Assembly (NCBI RefSeq): GCF_900129095.1
Contig: NZ_FQVA01000003.1
Span: forward strand, 207,776-271,775
Source of the DNA: Microbulbifer donghaiensis
Lineage (GTDB): Bacteria; Pseudomonadota; Gammaproteobacteria; Pseudomonadales; Cellvibrionaceae
Reading direction: 5' to 3'
Length of the DNA stretch: 64,000 bases
Part shown: positions 1 to 9,858 of the stretch, piece by piece
Numbering within the stretch: position 1 is the stretch's first letter
Layout of the letters: each line of letters begins with the position of its first letter
Made by a program: the position numbers and the translations under genes
Notes under the pieces: model-generated
Seen by the model: the letters and a program-made list of their open reading frames with translations, nothing else
The model's database searches: none
What the model was told of the DNA's origin: nothing

Positions 1-711
1 GATGGCGTGTTTGTGGTGGCTGTTCAGGGCCTGCCCCACCAGATGATAGAAAAGCGCGCGACCGATACCGCGGCCGCGATACTCCTCCAGCGTGATCAGA
101 TCGTAAAAGCCGAGCGCATCGGCGGACGCGAACAGGCAACCGGCCGCGACGGCTTCACCGTCCAGCCTGCCGAGGAAAAACTTCAGGCGGCTGCGTTTCT
201 GTTCCGGTATCTCCTGCAGTCGCTGATAAAACTTCTTGAGCTGCGGGCCCTCGCGCTCGCCGTTGTATTGCGAGCCCTGTATCTCGCCGTAAGTCGTCAA
301 CGCCTCTGTTGAGACGGGAGCGAACTCCAGCTTGCCGCGCAGTGCCTCCGGCAGTTCCTCGTCCGCTGCCAGTCGCTGTATCTCCACCGCCATCGCCACC
401 AGTGATTGCCTGCGCTTGACGCCGAGCTCGCTCAACTCCGCGTCGTCGAGGGATTTGTTCGCACAGTGCCACAGCGTGAACGGACTGTGGCGCTCGGCAA
501 AATAATCCACAACAAAACGCTGCAATATGCGCGTCGGCATCACCGTATTGGAAACCGCCTGGTTGAATGTGCGCGACAGCAGGCCACTGTCGCTGCGGAC
601 GACGCCGGTGATTTCTTTCGTATGCTCAGGATTCAACAGCCCGGCACAGTAACTGGCACGGGACTCCAGACTCCGGCACACGAGATTTTTGGCGCTGAGA
701 CTATATTTCAT
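1..711 (-). CDS. GNAT-family N-acetyltransferase, partial
   Basis: The reading frame opens with ATG at 711 and runs off the left window edge, so the C-terminus is missing; 237 codons are visible. The first two thirds is a mixed region I do not recognise. The last ~35 visible residues contain LEEYRGRGIGRALFYHLV, the acetyl-CoA pyrophosphate-binding loop (R-G-x-G-I/A) and following helix of the GNAT fold, preceded by beta strands ending in FYDLITL. A GNAT enzyme transfers an acetyl group from acetyl-CoA to an amine; the substrate cannot be told. The frame is also open upstream of 711, so a longer N-terminus is possible. It lies on the same strand as cysE, 110 bp downstream of its stop. Confidence 0.75.
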   Translation of the reverse strand, partial: MKYSLSAKNLVCRSLESRASYCAGLLNPEHTKEITGVVRSDSGLLSRTFNQAVSNTVMPTRILQRFVVDYFAERHSPFTLWHCANKSLDDAELSELGVKRRQSLVAMAVEIQRLAADEELPEALRGKLEFAPVSTEALTTYGEIQGSQYNGEREGPQLKKFYQRLQEIPEQKRSRLKFFLGRLDGEAVAAGCLFASADALGFYDLITLEEYRGRGIGRALFYHLVGQALNSHHKHAI

Positions 712-821
712 GCCTTCAAGGATAGCTCCGTTTATCCTTATGCTTGGTGCCGCCGGGCGAATCCGCGCGGGGCCGGCGGCACCATATCCCGTACCGCGAG
801 TTTTCGTTACCTGAGTTTGGC

Positions 822-1643
822 TCAGGGCAGCTGTTTGTCCACCTGGGACAGGGCGCAGTGATCCATCGACAGCGCCGGCTCGGCGCAACTGGCCCGACAG
901 ATCACCCGCGCCGGCACGCCGGCCACCAGCTTGTGCGGCGGCACCGATTTCAGCACCACGCTGCCGGACGCAATCTGCGCGCACTCGCCGATTTCGATAT
1001 TGCCCAAAACTTTGCTGCCGGCACCGATCAGTACACCGCGGCGCACCTTCGGGTGGCGATCGCCGCCCTCCTTGCCGGTACCGCCCAGCGTCACCGACTG
1101 CATGATCGAAACATTGTCTTCCACCACCGCCGTTTCACCGATCACGATGCCGGTGGCGTGGTCCAGCAGGATGCCCTCGCCCATCGTTGCCGCCGGGTGA
1201 ATATCCACGCTGAAGACGACAGAAATGCGATGCTGCAGGAACAGTGCCAGCGAACGGCGCTGCTGCTGCCACAGCCAGTGGGCGACGCGGTAGGCCTGCA
1301 ACGCGTGAAACCCCTTGAAATAGAGAAAGGGTTCGTAGAGAGAGTTGCACGCCGAATCGCGCTGGTAGACCGCACTCAGGTCCGCGCGCGCCGCCCGACC
1401 GATGCCGGCGTCGGCCTCCAGCGCCTCGTCGATCACTTCGCGGATCAGCAGCGCCGGCGCCACCGCGTTGTCGAGCTTGTTCGCCAGGTGGAAACTGAGC
1501 GCGGACTCGAGCGAGTTGTGATTCAAAATGGTCGCGTGCAGGAAGCTCGCCAGTATCGGCTCGCGCTCCACCTGCTGTGCGACATCGGTGCGGATCTGTT
1601 GCCAGAGCGTCGCCGCACTGTTTTCCGTTTGTATTGCTTCCAT
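822..1643 (-). CDS. cysE: Serine O-acetyltransferase CysE
   Basis: Cytoplasmic serine acetyltransferase makes O-acetylserine from serine and acetyl-CoA, the first committed step of cysteine synthesis. From the ATG at 1643 the product is 273 residues, the same length as E. coli CysE. That start is chosen because AAAGGAGG sits about 8 nt upstream; the frame extends to 1721 but without a comparable site. The N-terminal half is the helical serine acetyltransferase domain (LWQQIRTDV, ESALSFHLANKL). The C-terminal half is a hexapeptide-repeat left-handed beta helix. The catalytic pair is visible as Asp147 (VDIHPA) and His162 (LDHATG), with the same 15-residue spacing as in E. coli, and the loop SVTLGGTGKEGGDRHPKV is conserved. 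It lies downstream of srkA on the same strand, separated by a long hairpin. Confidence 0.95.
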   Translation of the reverse strand: MEAIQTENSAATLWQQIRTDVAQQVEREPILASFLHATILNHNSLESALSFHLANKLDNAVAPALLIREVIDEALEADAGIGRAARADLSAVYQRDSACNSLYEPFLYFKGFHALQAYRVAHWLWQQQRRSLALFLQHRISVVFSVDIHPAATMGEGILLDHATGIVIGETAVVEDNVSIMQSVTLGGTGKEGGDRHPKVRRGVLIGAGSKVLGNIEIGECAQIASGSVVLKSVPPHKLVAGVPARVICRASCAEPALSMDHCALSQVDKQLP

Positions 1644-1692
1644 TTTGTCATTCCTCCTTTTCTCGGGCCCGCCAGTTGCGGGGCCTCGAATC

Positions 1693-1770
1693 GGCGCCGC
1701 CAGCGGGGGGCCATATCGCAAAAAACCTCATCGGTAACTATTTGCCATATGGCCCCCCGCAGTCGGCGCC
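1693..1770. repeat. Long imperfect inverted repeat between srkA and cysE
   Basis: Arms of 24 nt at 1693-1716 (GGCGCCGCCAGCGGGGGGCC then ATAT) and 1747-1770 pair almost perfectly around a 30-nt loop that contains an A-run. It begins 50 nt upstream of the cysE ATG and ends 50 nt downstream of the srkA stop, so a transcript on the minus strand would fold it. There is no T-run directly after the stem, so it is not a standard terminator. It could be a mobile palindromic element, an attenuating leader hairpin, or an mRNA-stabilising end for srkA. Confidence 0.7.
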
Positions 1771-1819
1771 TTGCCTGATACCGGCCGAAAACTTGTGTGC
1801 CTGCGTTCTTCTACTCGCC

Positions 1820-2806
1820 TTACACCGCCCCGAGGGTCAGCGGCGGCTCCTGCAGTGCCGACTGCTGCTCGCGCAAAGCGAGTATATGCTCGGCCCAGTA
1901 GCGCGGGGTATTGAACCACGGAAAAGCCAGCGGGAAGGCCGGGTCCTGCCAGCGCCGGGCCAGCCAGGCGGCGTGGTGCATCTGGCGCAGACAGCGCAGT
2001 GGTTCGATCAGCTGCAGCTCCTGCGGATTGAACGGGGCGAATGTCTCGTAGCCTTCCACGACCGCGTCCAGGTAGGCGGTCTGCTCGGCCCGGTCTCCGG
2101 AAATCAGCATCCAGATATCCTGGATTGCCGGCCCGGTCAGGCAGTCATCCAGGTCCACGAACCAGGGCGTGTCGTCGCGCCACAGGAAATTGCCGCTGTG
2201 GCAGTCGCCGTGCAGGCGCAGCGTCTCCCAGTCGCGCTCGAACAGCGGCGCAATCTGCTCGATGATATGGGCCGTCACCGACTCATAGGCGGCGCGATTC
2301 TCCACCGGCAGGAAGTCGCCGGCGAGAATAAATTCGCGGCTGTCGATGGCGAAATGCTGCAGGGTCAGCGCCGGCCGGTACGCGAAGGGCCTGGCACGGC
2401 CGATAGCGTGCATGCGCCCGAGCATGGTGCCCACCTGCTCCAGGTGCTCAAAGTTGTCCAGTTCCAGCTGGCGACCGCCGCGGCGCGGGAACAGGGCAAA
2501 GCGGAATCCCTGCGCCTCCATCAGCGTGCGCCCATCGAACTGCAGCGGCGCCACTACCGGAATCTCCGCCGCGGCCAGTTCGAGCGTGAACTGGTGCTCC
2601 TCCAGAATCTGCTCATCGGTCCAGCGGCCGGGGCGATAGAACTTCGCGATCAGCGGCTCGCCATCTTCGATGCCGACCTGGTAGACGCGGTTTTCGTAGC
2701 TGTTCAGCGGAAAAATGCGTGCATCGGAAACCAGGCCTGCGCTTTCGACACAGTCTATAACCATGTCCGGCGTAAGGGCTTCATAGGGGTGGTGACTCTG
2801 GGTCAT
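1820..2806 (-). CDS. srkA: Stress response kinase A (YihE/RdoA family)
   Basis: At 328 residues it equals the length of E. coli SrkA, a cytoplasmic Ser/Thr protein kinase of the aminoglycoside phosphotransferase fold linked to oxidative-stress survival and toxin-mediated cell death. Visible motifs are the N-lobe segments LNSYENRVYQVG and IAKFYRPGRW (ATP-binding lysine), the catalytic loop LHGDCHSGNFLW, and the metal-binding segment WFVDLDDCLTGPAIQD. The start ATG at 2806 is followed by MTQSHHPYEALTPD, which aligns with the expected N-terminus. It is on the same strand as, and upstream of, cysE, and about 500 bp from katG, which is also a stress gene. The fold assignment is clear; the physiological role is inferred from E. 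coli. Confidence 0.9.
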   Translation of the reverse strand: MTQSHHPYEALTPDMVIDCVESAGLVSDARIFPLNSYENRVYQVGIEDGEPLIAKFYRPGRWTDEQILEEHQFTLELAAAEIPVVAPLQFDGRTLMEAQGFRFALFPRRGGRQLELDNFEHLEQVGTMLGRMHAIGRARPFAYRPALTLQHFAIDSREFILAGDFLPVENRAAYESVTAHIIEQIAPLFERDWETLRLHGDCHSGNFLWRDDTPWFVDLDDCLTGPAIQDIWMLISGDRAEQTAYLDAVVEGYETFAPFNPQELQLIEPLRCLRQMHHAAWLARRWQDPAFPLAFPWFNTPRYWAEHILALREQQSALQEPPLTLGAV

Positions 2807-2969
2807 GGGGCATTCCGACGCGGTATTGGCCGGCTATGCTAACGCGCCCCCGGCGCTGGGGACAAACAGAGAAAGTGGCACGGCAGTCGAAACCGCCAGC
2901 GGCGGCGATGGTGGGGCCTGCCGGCCAAACAGTGCCCGGGGCAATAACAGGAATGCGGACACAAAGAAC

Positions 2970-3247
2970 GGCGGCACCAATCGGTGCCGCCGCCCAGACT
3001 GTTGATAAACCCCGCATGCCGTTCTGAGCTGGTGCAGTGGCGGCCAAGCACTAGGACGAGTATTTCGAAACGCTGTGAATACATCCCTGTAAGCTCCGGC
3101 GGCGACGGTCCGGCCGCTGCACGCATTCGCGGCGCCTTCGGCCCTGTCGCCGACGGTTCGAAACACTCGCCCTAGCACTTCGCCTTAAATTTTCACAGCA
3201 TTACTTTGTCAGCAAACTGAACGGCGACACCAATCGGTGCCGCCGCC
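2970..3247. repeat. Twin hairpins, 20-bp direct repeats
   Basis: The 20-mer CACCAATCGGTGCCGCCGCC occurs at 2975-2994 and again at 3228-3247. Each copy is the core of a hairpin: GGCGGCACC-AATC-GGTGCCGCC at 2970-2991 and GGCGACACC-AATC-GGTGCCGCC (one mismatch) at 3223-3244. They sit either side of the repeat element at 3049-3190, in the gap between srkA and katG. They could be REP-like sequences or decayed transcription terminators; no clean T-run follows either. Confidence 0.75.
3049..3190. repeat. Dispersed intergenic repeat, copy 1
   Basis: The segment starts CACTAGGACGAGTATTTCGA, continues GCTGTGAATACATCCCTGTA, and ends CTCGCCCTAGCACTTCGCC followed by TTAAATT. The outer parts are inverted: GGACGAGTATTTCGAAAC near 3054 against GTTCGAAACACTCGCCC near 3156. 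The same layout and many of the same words (GCTGTGAATACATCCCTGTA, GCACTT-GCCTTAAATT) recur at 24665-24780. This indicates a family of short palindromic intergenic elements rather than a gene; small reading frames across it are not credible. Confidence 0.7.
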
Positions 3248-3300
3248 TTCAATCGCTGCAACAGTGTTGCAGTGTCAGCCATATCCGCTGACAGGCTGAA

Positions 3301-5903
<2,603 letters not shown>

Positions 5904-6707
5904 ATGCCGAAAAGACTTGCAATAAAATTGTTCGCCGCGCTGATGGCGCTAGTCGCACTGCAAGGCTGCGACCGGCAAGCGCCACCACAGGCCGACACCT
6001 CGGAAACGCATACGACAGTCGGCAAGCTGACCTCCAAGCGCGTCACTTTTGAACGACAGGCGCAAGACTGCACCCCCGACGAAGAGTGCTCTTCGGTATC
6101 CGTAACCCGCGAGTTAATCGAGCGACAACCGGCACTGAACAAGGCCGTACTGAATCAATTGCTGCTGCAGCTGCAGAGCGATGGCGAGAGTCACTCCGCG
6201 ACACAGAGCCTGGAGGAAATAGCCGCCGAATTTCTCACCGAAGCGGCAGAGGTCGAACGGGTCAGCAGTGCCCACTGGCAGCTCAACGGTGACGCCGAAC
6301 GGCTCGCGCGCCGCGGCGATCTGCTTACCATGGAAATCAAGACTTACCGCTATACCGGTGGCGCCCACGGTATTCCGGTGGTGGAGTGGTTTAACTGGGA
6401 CTTGTCCGCAGAAAAACGCGTATCCCTGCCGCAGGTGCTCCGCGAGGGAACGGAGCCGAAGTTCTGGGAGCTGGCTGAGGCAGCGCACCGGCGCTGGCAG
6501 GACGAGCAGACGGGAATCGATGACGCCTACCGCGAGACCTGGCAATTCCAGCGCAGCGAGGACTTCCGTTTCAACGATGACGGTATCGTATTGCTCTACG
6601 GTGTCTATGTACTCGGCCCCTACGCCCTCGGCCCGGTACAACTGACAGTGCCGTGGCCGGAGTTACAGACCGTGGTGCGCGAACAATATCTGCCACACTC
6701 CCAGTGA
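5904..6707 (+). CDS. Lipoprotein with DUF3298/RsiV-like domain
   Basis: A 267-residue protein beginning MPKRLAIKLFAALMALVALQ and then GCDRQ: a lipoprotein signal with lipobox LQGC, so it is predicted to be anchored to a membrane from the periplasmic side. The mature part has the layout of DUF4163/DUF3298 proteins (the extracytoplasmic domain of RsiV): a first alpha/beta segment with VSVTRELIE, then EIKTYRYTGGAHGIP, the diagnostic GGAHG turn, followed by FNWDLSAEKRVSLPQVL, a helix FWELAEAAHRRW, and a C-terminal strand region ending at VPWPELQ. In RsiV this fold binds lysozyme, but no such role can be claimed here. It stands alone between the katG promoter region and a convergent membrane gene. 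Confidence 0.8.
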   Translation: MPKRLAIKLFAALMALVALQGCDRQAPPQADTSETHTTVGKLTSKRVTFERQAQDCTPDEECSSVSVTRELIERQPALNKAVLNQLLLQLQSDGESHSATQSLEEIAAEFLTEAAEVERVSSAHWQLNGDAERLARRGDLLTMEIKTYRYTGGAHGIPVVEWFNWDLSAEKRVSLPQVLREGTEPKFWELAEAAHRRWQDEQTGIDDAYRETWQFQRSEDFRFNDDGIVLLYGVYVLGPYALGPVQLTVPWPELQTVVREQYLPHSQ

Positions 6708-6749
6708 CCCCAGTAACGCTAGTGACGACAGCGCATTAGAAATCCAGAA

Positions 6750-7133
6750 TCAAGCCGGGCGCTTCTTCGGCATCAGATACCAGAGCACTGCCGCCACCAC
6801 AAATAGCGCCGGCACGTCACCGAGCAGATTGGCGCGCTCTGTTTCATCCACCAGGGCCTGCACGAACATAATCCCGCCGTGCACGATGCTCGACCAGATA
6901 GTAAACCAGATCAGGCTGGCGTTGGCGGCGGGGTCTTTGGCCGCGCGAATCAGGAACACTCCCAACGTTACGTAGATGCCCATAATCATCTGTTCGTATT
7001 CCGGCTGCCTTGGCGTCCAGCCCCAGCCAGAGGGGAAGATCCACATCATCAGCGGAAAGATACCGAAGATAAATATCAGGCCGAAGATGACCAGAAAGAT
7101 TTTCAGGTAGCGGTTTCGAGTTGCAGCGTCCAT
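6750..7133 (-). CDS. Small four-helix membrane protein (DUF6632-like)
   Basis: A 127-residue, strongly hydrophobic protein with about four membrane segments: residues ~9-33 (IFLVIFGLIFIFGIFPLMMW), ~47-62, ~70-90 (ASLIWFTIWSSIVHGGIMFV) and ~104-121. The central segments read MGIYVTLGVFLIRAAKDPAANASLIWFT, split by a short basic loop, which resembles uncharacterised DUF6632-type proteins; that name is from memory and is uncertain. The C-terminus LMPKKRPA is basic and probably cytoplasmic. It converges with the lipoprotein gene and is followed upstream on the same strand by the VOC gene, 52 bp away, so the two may be co-transcribed. Function is unknown. Confidence 0.75.
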   Translation of the reverse strand: MDAATRNRYLKIFLVIFGLIFIFGIFPLMMWIFPSGWGWTPRQPEYEQMIMGIYVTLGVFLIRAAKDPAANASLIWFTIWSSIVHGGIMFVQALVDETERANLLGDVPALFVVAAVLWYLMPKKRPA

Positions 7134-7185
7134 AGGGTTTTACCATGGCTGATGGCGCTCGCCGGCCAGAATTTTTAGCGATGGA

Positions 7186-7563
7186 TTACTCTTCCAGATC
7201 CCCGGGGATATGGCAGACGACCTCAATATTGTGTCCGTCCGGATCCAACACATAAGCCGCGTAGTAATCGGGGTGGTACTGCGCCCGTACGCCGGGCTCA
7301 CCGTTGTCCTTGCCCCCGGCCTCGAGTGCGACCCGGTAAAACTCCCGCACTGTCTGCCGATCCTCAGCGCGGAAGGCAATATGGAGGTTTGGCGCGGTAC
7401 TCTTGCCACCCTTGATCCAGAAGTCCGGCTTTTCGGCCCAGCCGAACCCGGCCCAGTCGTCGTATTCCAGTATCAGCTCGTAGCCCAGGGGGGCCAGCGC
7501 CAGCCGGTAAAATTCCTTGCTGCGCTCATAACTGTGAATATGAATGCCAATATGATCCAGCAT
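7186..7563 (-). CDS. VOC-superfamily (glyoxalase fold) protein
   Basis: A 125-residue protein with the beta-alpha-beta-beta-beta repeat of the vicinal oxygen chelate superfamily. It starts MLDHIGIHIHSYERSKEFYR with a metal-ligand histidine at the first strand. The second half has APNLHIAFRAEDRQTVREFY and ends YAAYVLDPDGHNIEVVCH, the typical DPDGHxIE motif containing the last metal-binding glutamate. I chose ATG 7563 because GGAG lies about 10 nt upstream; the frame is open to 7647. Such proteins include glyoxalase I-like enzymes, dioxygenases and fosfomycin or bleomycin resistance proteins, and the substrate cannot be assigned. It is likely co-transcribed with the downstream small membrane protein. 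Confidence 0.88.
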   Translation of the reverse strand: MLDHIGIHIHSYERSKEFYRLALAPLGYELILEYDDWAGFGWAEKPDFWIKGGKSTAPNLHIAFRAEDRQTVREFYRVALEAGGKDNGEPGVRAQYHPDYYAAYVLDPDGHNIEVVCHIPGDLEE

Positions 7564-7761
7564 CGTCGATGATTCTCCGCCAAAATCGTGTTCAGTAACT
7601 CGGTTCGCATTACAGCGTAGTGGATTTTCTCTATGCAAACCGGCCACTGCGCGGCTGGCACGACGGCCACAGATAGTGAAACAGTCGTCGCGACGAATGC
7701 CGATGATCGCCGTAGAACAATCAATAGTTCGCCGGCGCGCTCCCGCGCTATCACTGGCGGC

Positions 7762-8265
7762 CTATTCGATAACTGCGCGCCAGCGGGACAGTTTCGCGGC
7801 GAAGCTCAGCGATGCATGGGCGGGGCTCGTAGACGGCAGTCGCTCGGTCGGAATATCGCACAACGGCGGCGGCAGGTCCGGCAGCACGTAACGCCGATAC
7901 ACCTGCTCAGCCTTGGCGCCGTTGAAATAGATTCGCGTAATCTGCGCGTGTTTACGCAGAAAACTCGTGAAGTCGTTCGGCACTATCGACGTGTCGTCGA
8001 TGGCCGAGTCCAGGCTGCCCGATCGGGTGCAGGTCCTCAATACATCCCACAGGGCGATGCGATGTTCGATCAGCGCCGCACAGCGTTGCCGGTACTCGAG
8101 TTCGCCATCCAGCTGCAGCAGTGCCGCAATGATTTTCCAGAAGGCGTTGCGCGGATGGGCATAGTATTGCTGCGCGCGCAGCGACGCGACACCGGGCATG
8201 GAGCCGAGAATCAGGCGCGTTGCATCGGCGGCGGCGATCGGGGCAAAACTGTGCACGCAGCTCAT
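7762..8265 (-). CDS. DNA-deoxyinosine glycosylase (uracil-DNA glycosylase superfamily)
   Basis: A 167-residue protein starting MSCVHSFAPIAAADATRLIL. The motif LILGSMPGVASL is the first glycosylase motif of the family that removes hypoxanthine from DNA. AQQYYAHPRNAFWKIIAALL follows, and the C-terminal motif LPSTSPAHAS matches the second active-site loop. The protein is the usual short length of this family and acts in base-excision repair in the cytoplasm. ATG 8265 was chosen because the protein similarity begins there and GAGAG lies upstream; the frame extends to 8346. The gene stands alone. Confidence 0.88.
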   Translation of the reverse strand: MSCVHSFAPIAAADATRLILGSMPGVASLRAQQYYAHPRNAFWKIIAALLQLDGELEYRQRCAALIEHRIALWDVLRTCTRSGSLDSAIDDTSIVPNDFTSFLRKHAQITRIYFNGAKAEQVYRRYVLPDLPPPLCDIPTERLPSTSPAHASLSFAAKLSRWRAVIE

Positions 8266-8531
8266 CGTTTTCTCTCGGTTGCGGCCGGCGTACGGTATCG
8301 GTACTGAAGCGCGCCCCGGACAAGGGCACGCCGGACCATTCAACAACGCCAGCCCAAAAATCCCGCCCAGCCCAAAATTCAGAAATAATTTACCAATCGA
8401 TTGCCTGATAAGAGGCCATTGAACGCCAGCAACCTATGTCGGTGATTTGATTGCGGCGACTGTTTGCGGCCGGCAATTCCGGCGAGAGACACTTTGTGCT
8501 TGACCGAAAGTTACAGTAACTGTATTTTATG

Positions 8532-8549
8532 TGTTAGTGGTGACTAACA
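8532..8549. promoter_or_regulatory. Operator-like palindrome
   Basis: TGTTAGT-GGTG-ACTAACA is a perfect 7-bp inverted repeat around 4 nt in a gene-free stretch. A second small palindrome GTTACAGTAAC lies just upstream at about 8510-8520. The spacing suits a dimeric repressor site, but no complete gene follows, only the remnant at 8608. Confidence 0.35.
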
Positions 8550-8607
8550 AACGACTTTGCCCACACGCGAGCCAGCTCTTCGGCCGCCGTGTAGCTAGCA
8601 ACAATAA

Positions 8608-8706
8608 TACAATTACCTACAGGGCCAGCCGCTCATCAGCGAACTGTCCCAGTACGAAGTGGCTGAGGTGTATATGAGCCAGATACGACGCTATTCCAAA
8701 TCGTAA
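8608..8706 (+). pseudogene. C-terminal remnant of an unidentified gene
   Basis: After an in-frame stop at 8605 the frame reads YNYLQGQPLISELSQYEV and then AEVYMSQIRRYSKS before TAA at 8704-8706. There is no start codon at its head. It reads like a helical protein C-terminus, and a hairpin plus T-run lies 27 nt downstream, as expected for the end of a real gene. I take it as the tail of a gene whose 5' part has been lost. The family was not recognised. Confidence 0.4.
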
Positions 8707-8732
8707 CACGCGCTTTTTCGTGGAACGTTTGT

Positions 8733-8767
8733 GCCGGCGTCTGATGGTCATCAGCGCTGGCTTTTTT
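8733..8767 (+). terminator. Rho-independent terminator after the gene remnant
   Basis: GCCGGCGTCTGATG pairs with CATCAGCGCTGGC around a 2-nt loop with one bulge and one mismatch, followed by TTTTTT. It has no intact gene upstream on the plus strand, only the remnant ending at 8706. Confidence 0.7.
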
Positions 8768-9146
8768 GTGCGAATAATCTGATCCTAGTTAATGCGGTTC
8801 AAAACGCATTCTCTGGCCTGCAATTTCTCCCCCCATCCAGCCTCGCTCAGCTTCAACTTAAATCCTCTGTACCTTTTTTGCAGAGCAATCATCTTCGGCT
8901 GAAAACTGCCGAGGCTTCGGCTGTCGCCACAGCGTCGAGTATCGTTGCGGGCTGGTTACCCGGCCAAGAACACGTCGTACTCGGCAGACCGGATCGCGGC
9001 AATACCGGCGACTATTCCCGAGCTGTCGCGGCGGCAAGTGTTGCGGTGAGCAGGACACCCCACACTGATCTTTGCTTCAGCGAAAGAGTGCATTTACTCC
9101 TGTCAGTAATTCCCCGACGGGGTGAAGAGCAGCAATGAAACGCGGG
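8768..9146. other. Non-coding gap
   Basis: Between the remnant's terminator and the end of the TetR gene I see no credible gene on either strand. Short frames here have unlikely composition, no good ribosome sites and no recognisable motifs. Confidence 0.5.
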
Positions 9147-9806
9147 TCATTCCCGCACTTCAATGCCTTGAATGAGCGCATTGATACACACTGAAACCAG
9201 CTCGTGCAGTTTTTCAGGGGTCGCACTCGCGTCACTGAGATAGAGCCAGCGCCGCACCGAATCGATGCGCAGGGCGTCATACAATCGGCAGACTTCCGCC
9301 GCCGAGATATCACTGCGCACCAACCCCTGGGATTGCGCCAACTCCACGCGCTTTTGTCGATGCGCGCGCACCGCTGCATGCAGTGCCGGATCGAATTCGT
9401 CCGAGCCCTCGTCAAGCTTGTAAATGTAGTCAAAGAAATCGGTATGCTGCATCGCCATCTTCCAGATACGGCGATGGCCGATAATCCACTCAATGGTCTG
9501 CGATACATCAGTCGGCACTATAGCGGAGCGACAATCAACAATCGGACTATCTTCGAATGACCAAAAGCCGATCGTCAGCAGCCAGTCCATTATGAATTCG
9601 GACAGAAACTGTGACTTGTTCTGAAAATAATTAAAGAACGTCTTCTGACTGACATTCGCCAGCTCGACGATCTGCTCGACCGTGACATCGGCGAACTCAT
9701 TTTCGCTGAACAGTTGTTCCGCAACCTTCAGCAGGTCCTGCCGCGTTCGCAGTTTCTTGCGCTCGCGCAGGCCTGCGGGCTTGGTTTGTTGCAGTGCAGT
9801 GGGCAT
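9147..9806 (-). CDS. TetR/AcrR-family transcriptional regulator
   Basis: A 219-residue regulator. The N-terminal helix-turn-helix is at residues ~14-62: RERKKLRTRQDLLKVAEQLF, then VTVEQIVELANVSQKTFFNY followed by FQNKSQFL, the standard TetR layout. The C-terminal ~150 residues are the variable helical ligand and dimerisation domain, giving no clue to the ligand. It starts 52 bp downstream of the MFS gene on the same strand, so the two probably form an operon, and the regulator likely controls that transporter and itself. Confidence 0.93.
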   Translation of the reverse strand: MPTALQQTKPAGLRERKKLRTRQDLLKVAEQLFSENEFADVTVEQIVELANVSQKTFFNYFQNKSQFLSEFIMDWLLTIGFWSFEDSPIVDCRSAIVPTDVSQTIEWIIGHRRIWKMAMQHTDFFDYIYKLDEGSDEFDPALHAAVRAHRQKRVELAQSQGLVRSDISAAEVCRLYDALRIDSVRRWLYLSDASATPEKLHELVSVCINALIQGIEVRE

Positions 9807-9858
9807 TGAAATAGTGAATCAACTTATTGTTGTGACAAATTATCTGGTCGGCCCGGGC

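Noticed and set aside
7..861. Plus-strand frames over the GNAT gene and the cysE 3' end
   Set aside because: They run opposite to better-supported minus-strand genes and have the composition of antisense reading frames.
1693..1770. Classical terminator for srkA
   Set aside because: The stem is strong but is not followed by a T-run in the minus-strand direction.
8731..9138. 135-codon plus-strand frame
   Set aside because: It overlaps the terminator at 8733-8767, has no ribosome site and unlikely composition.
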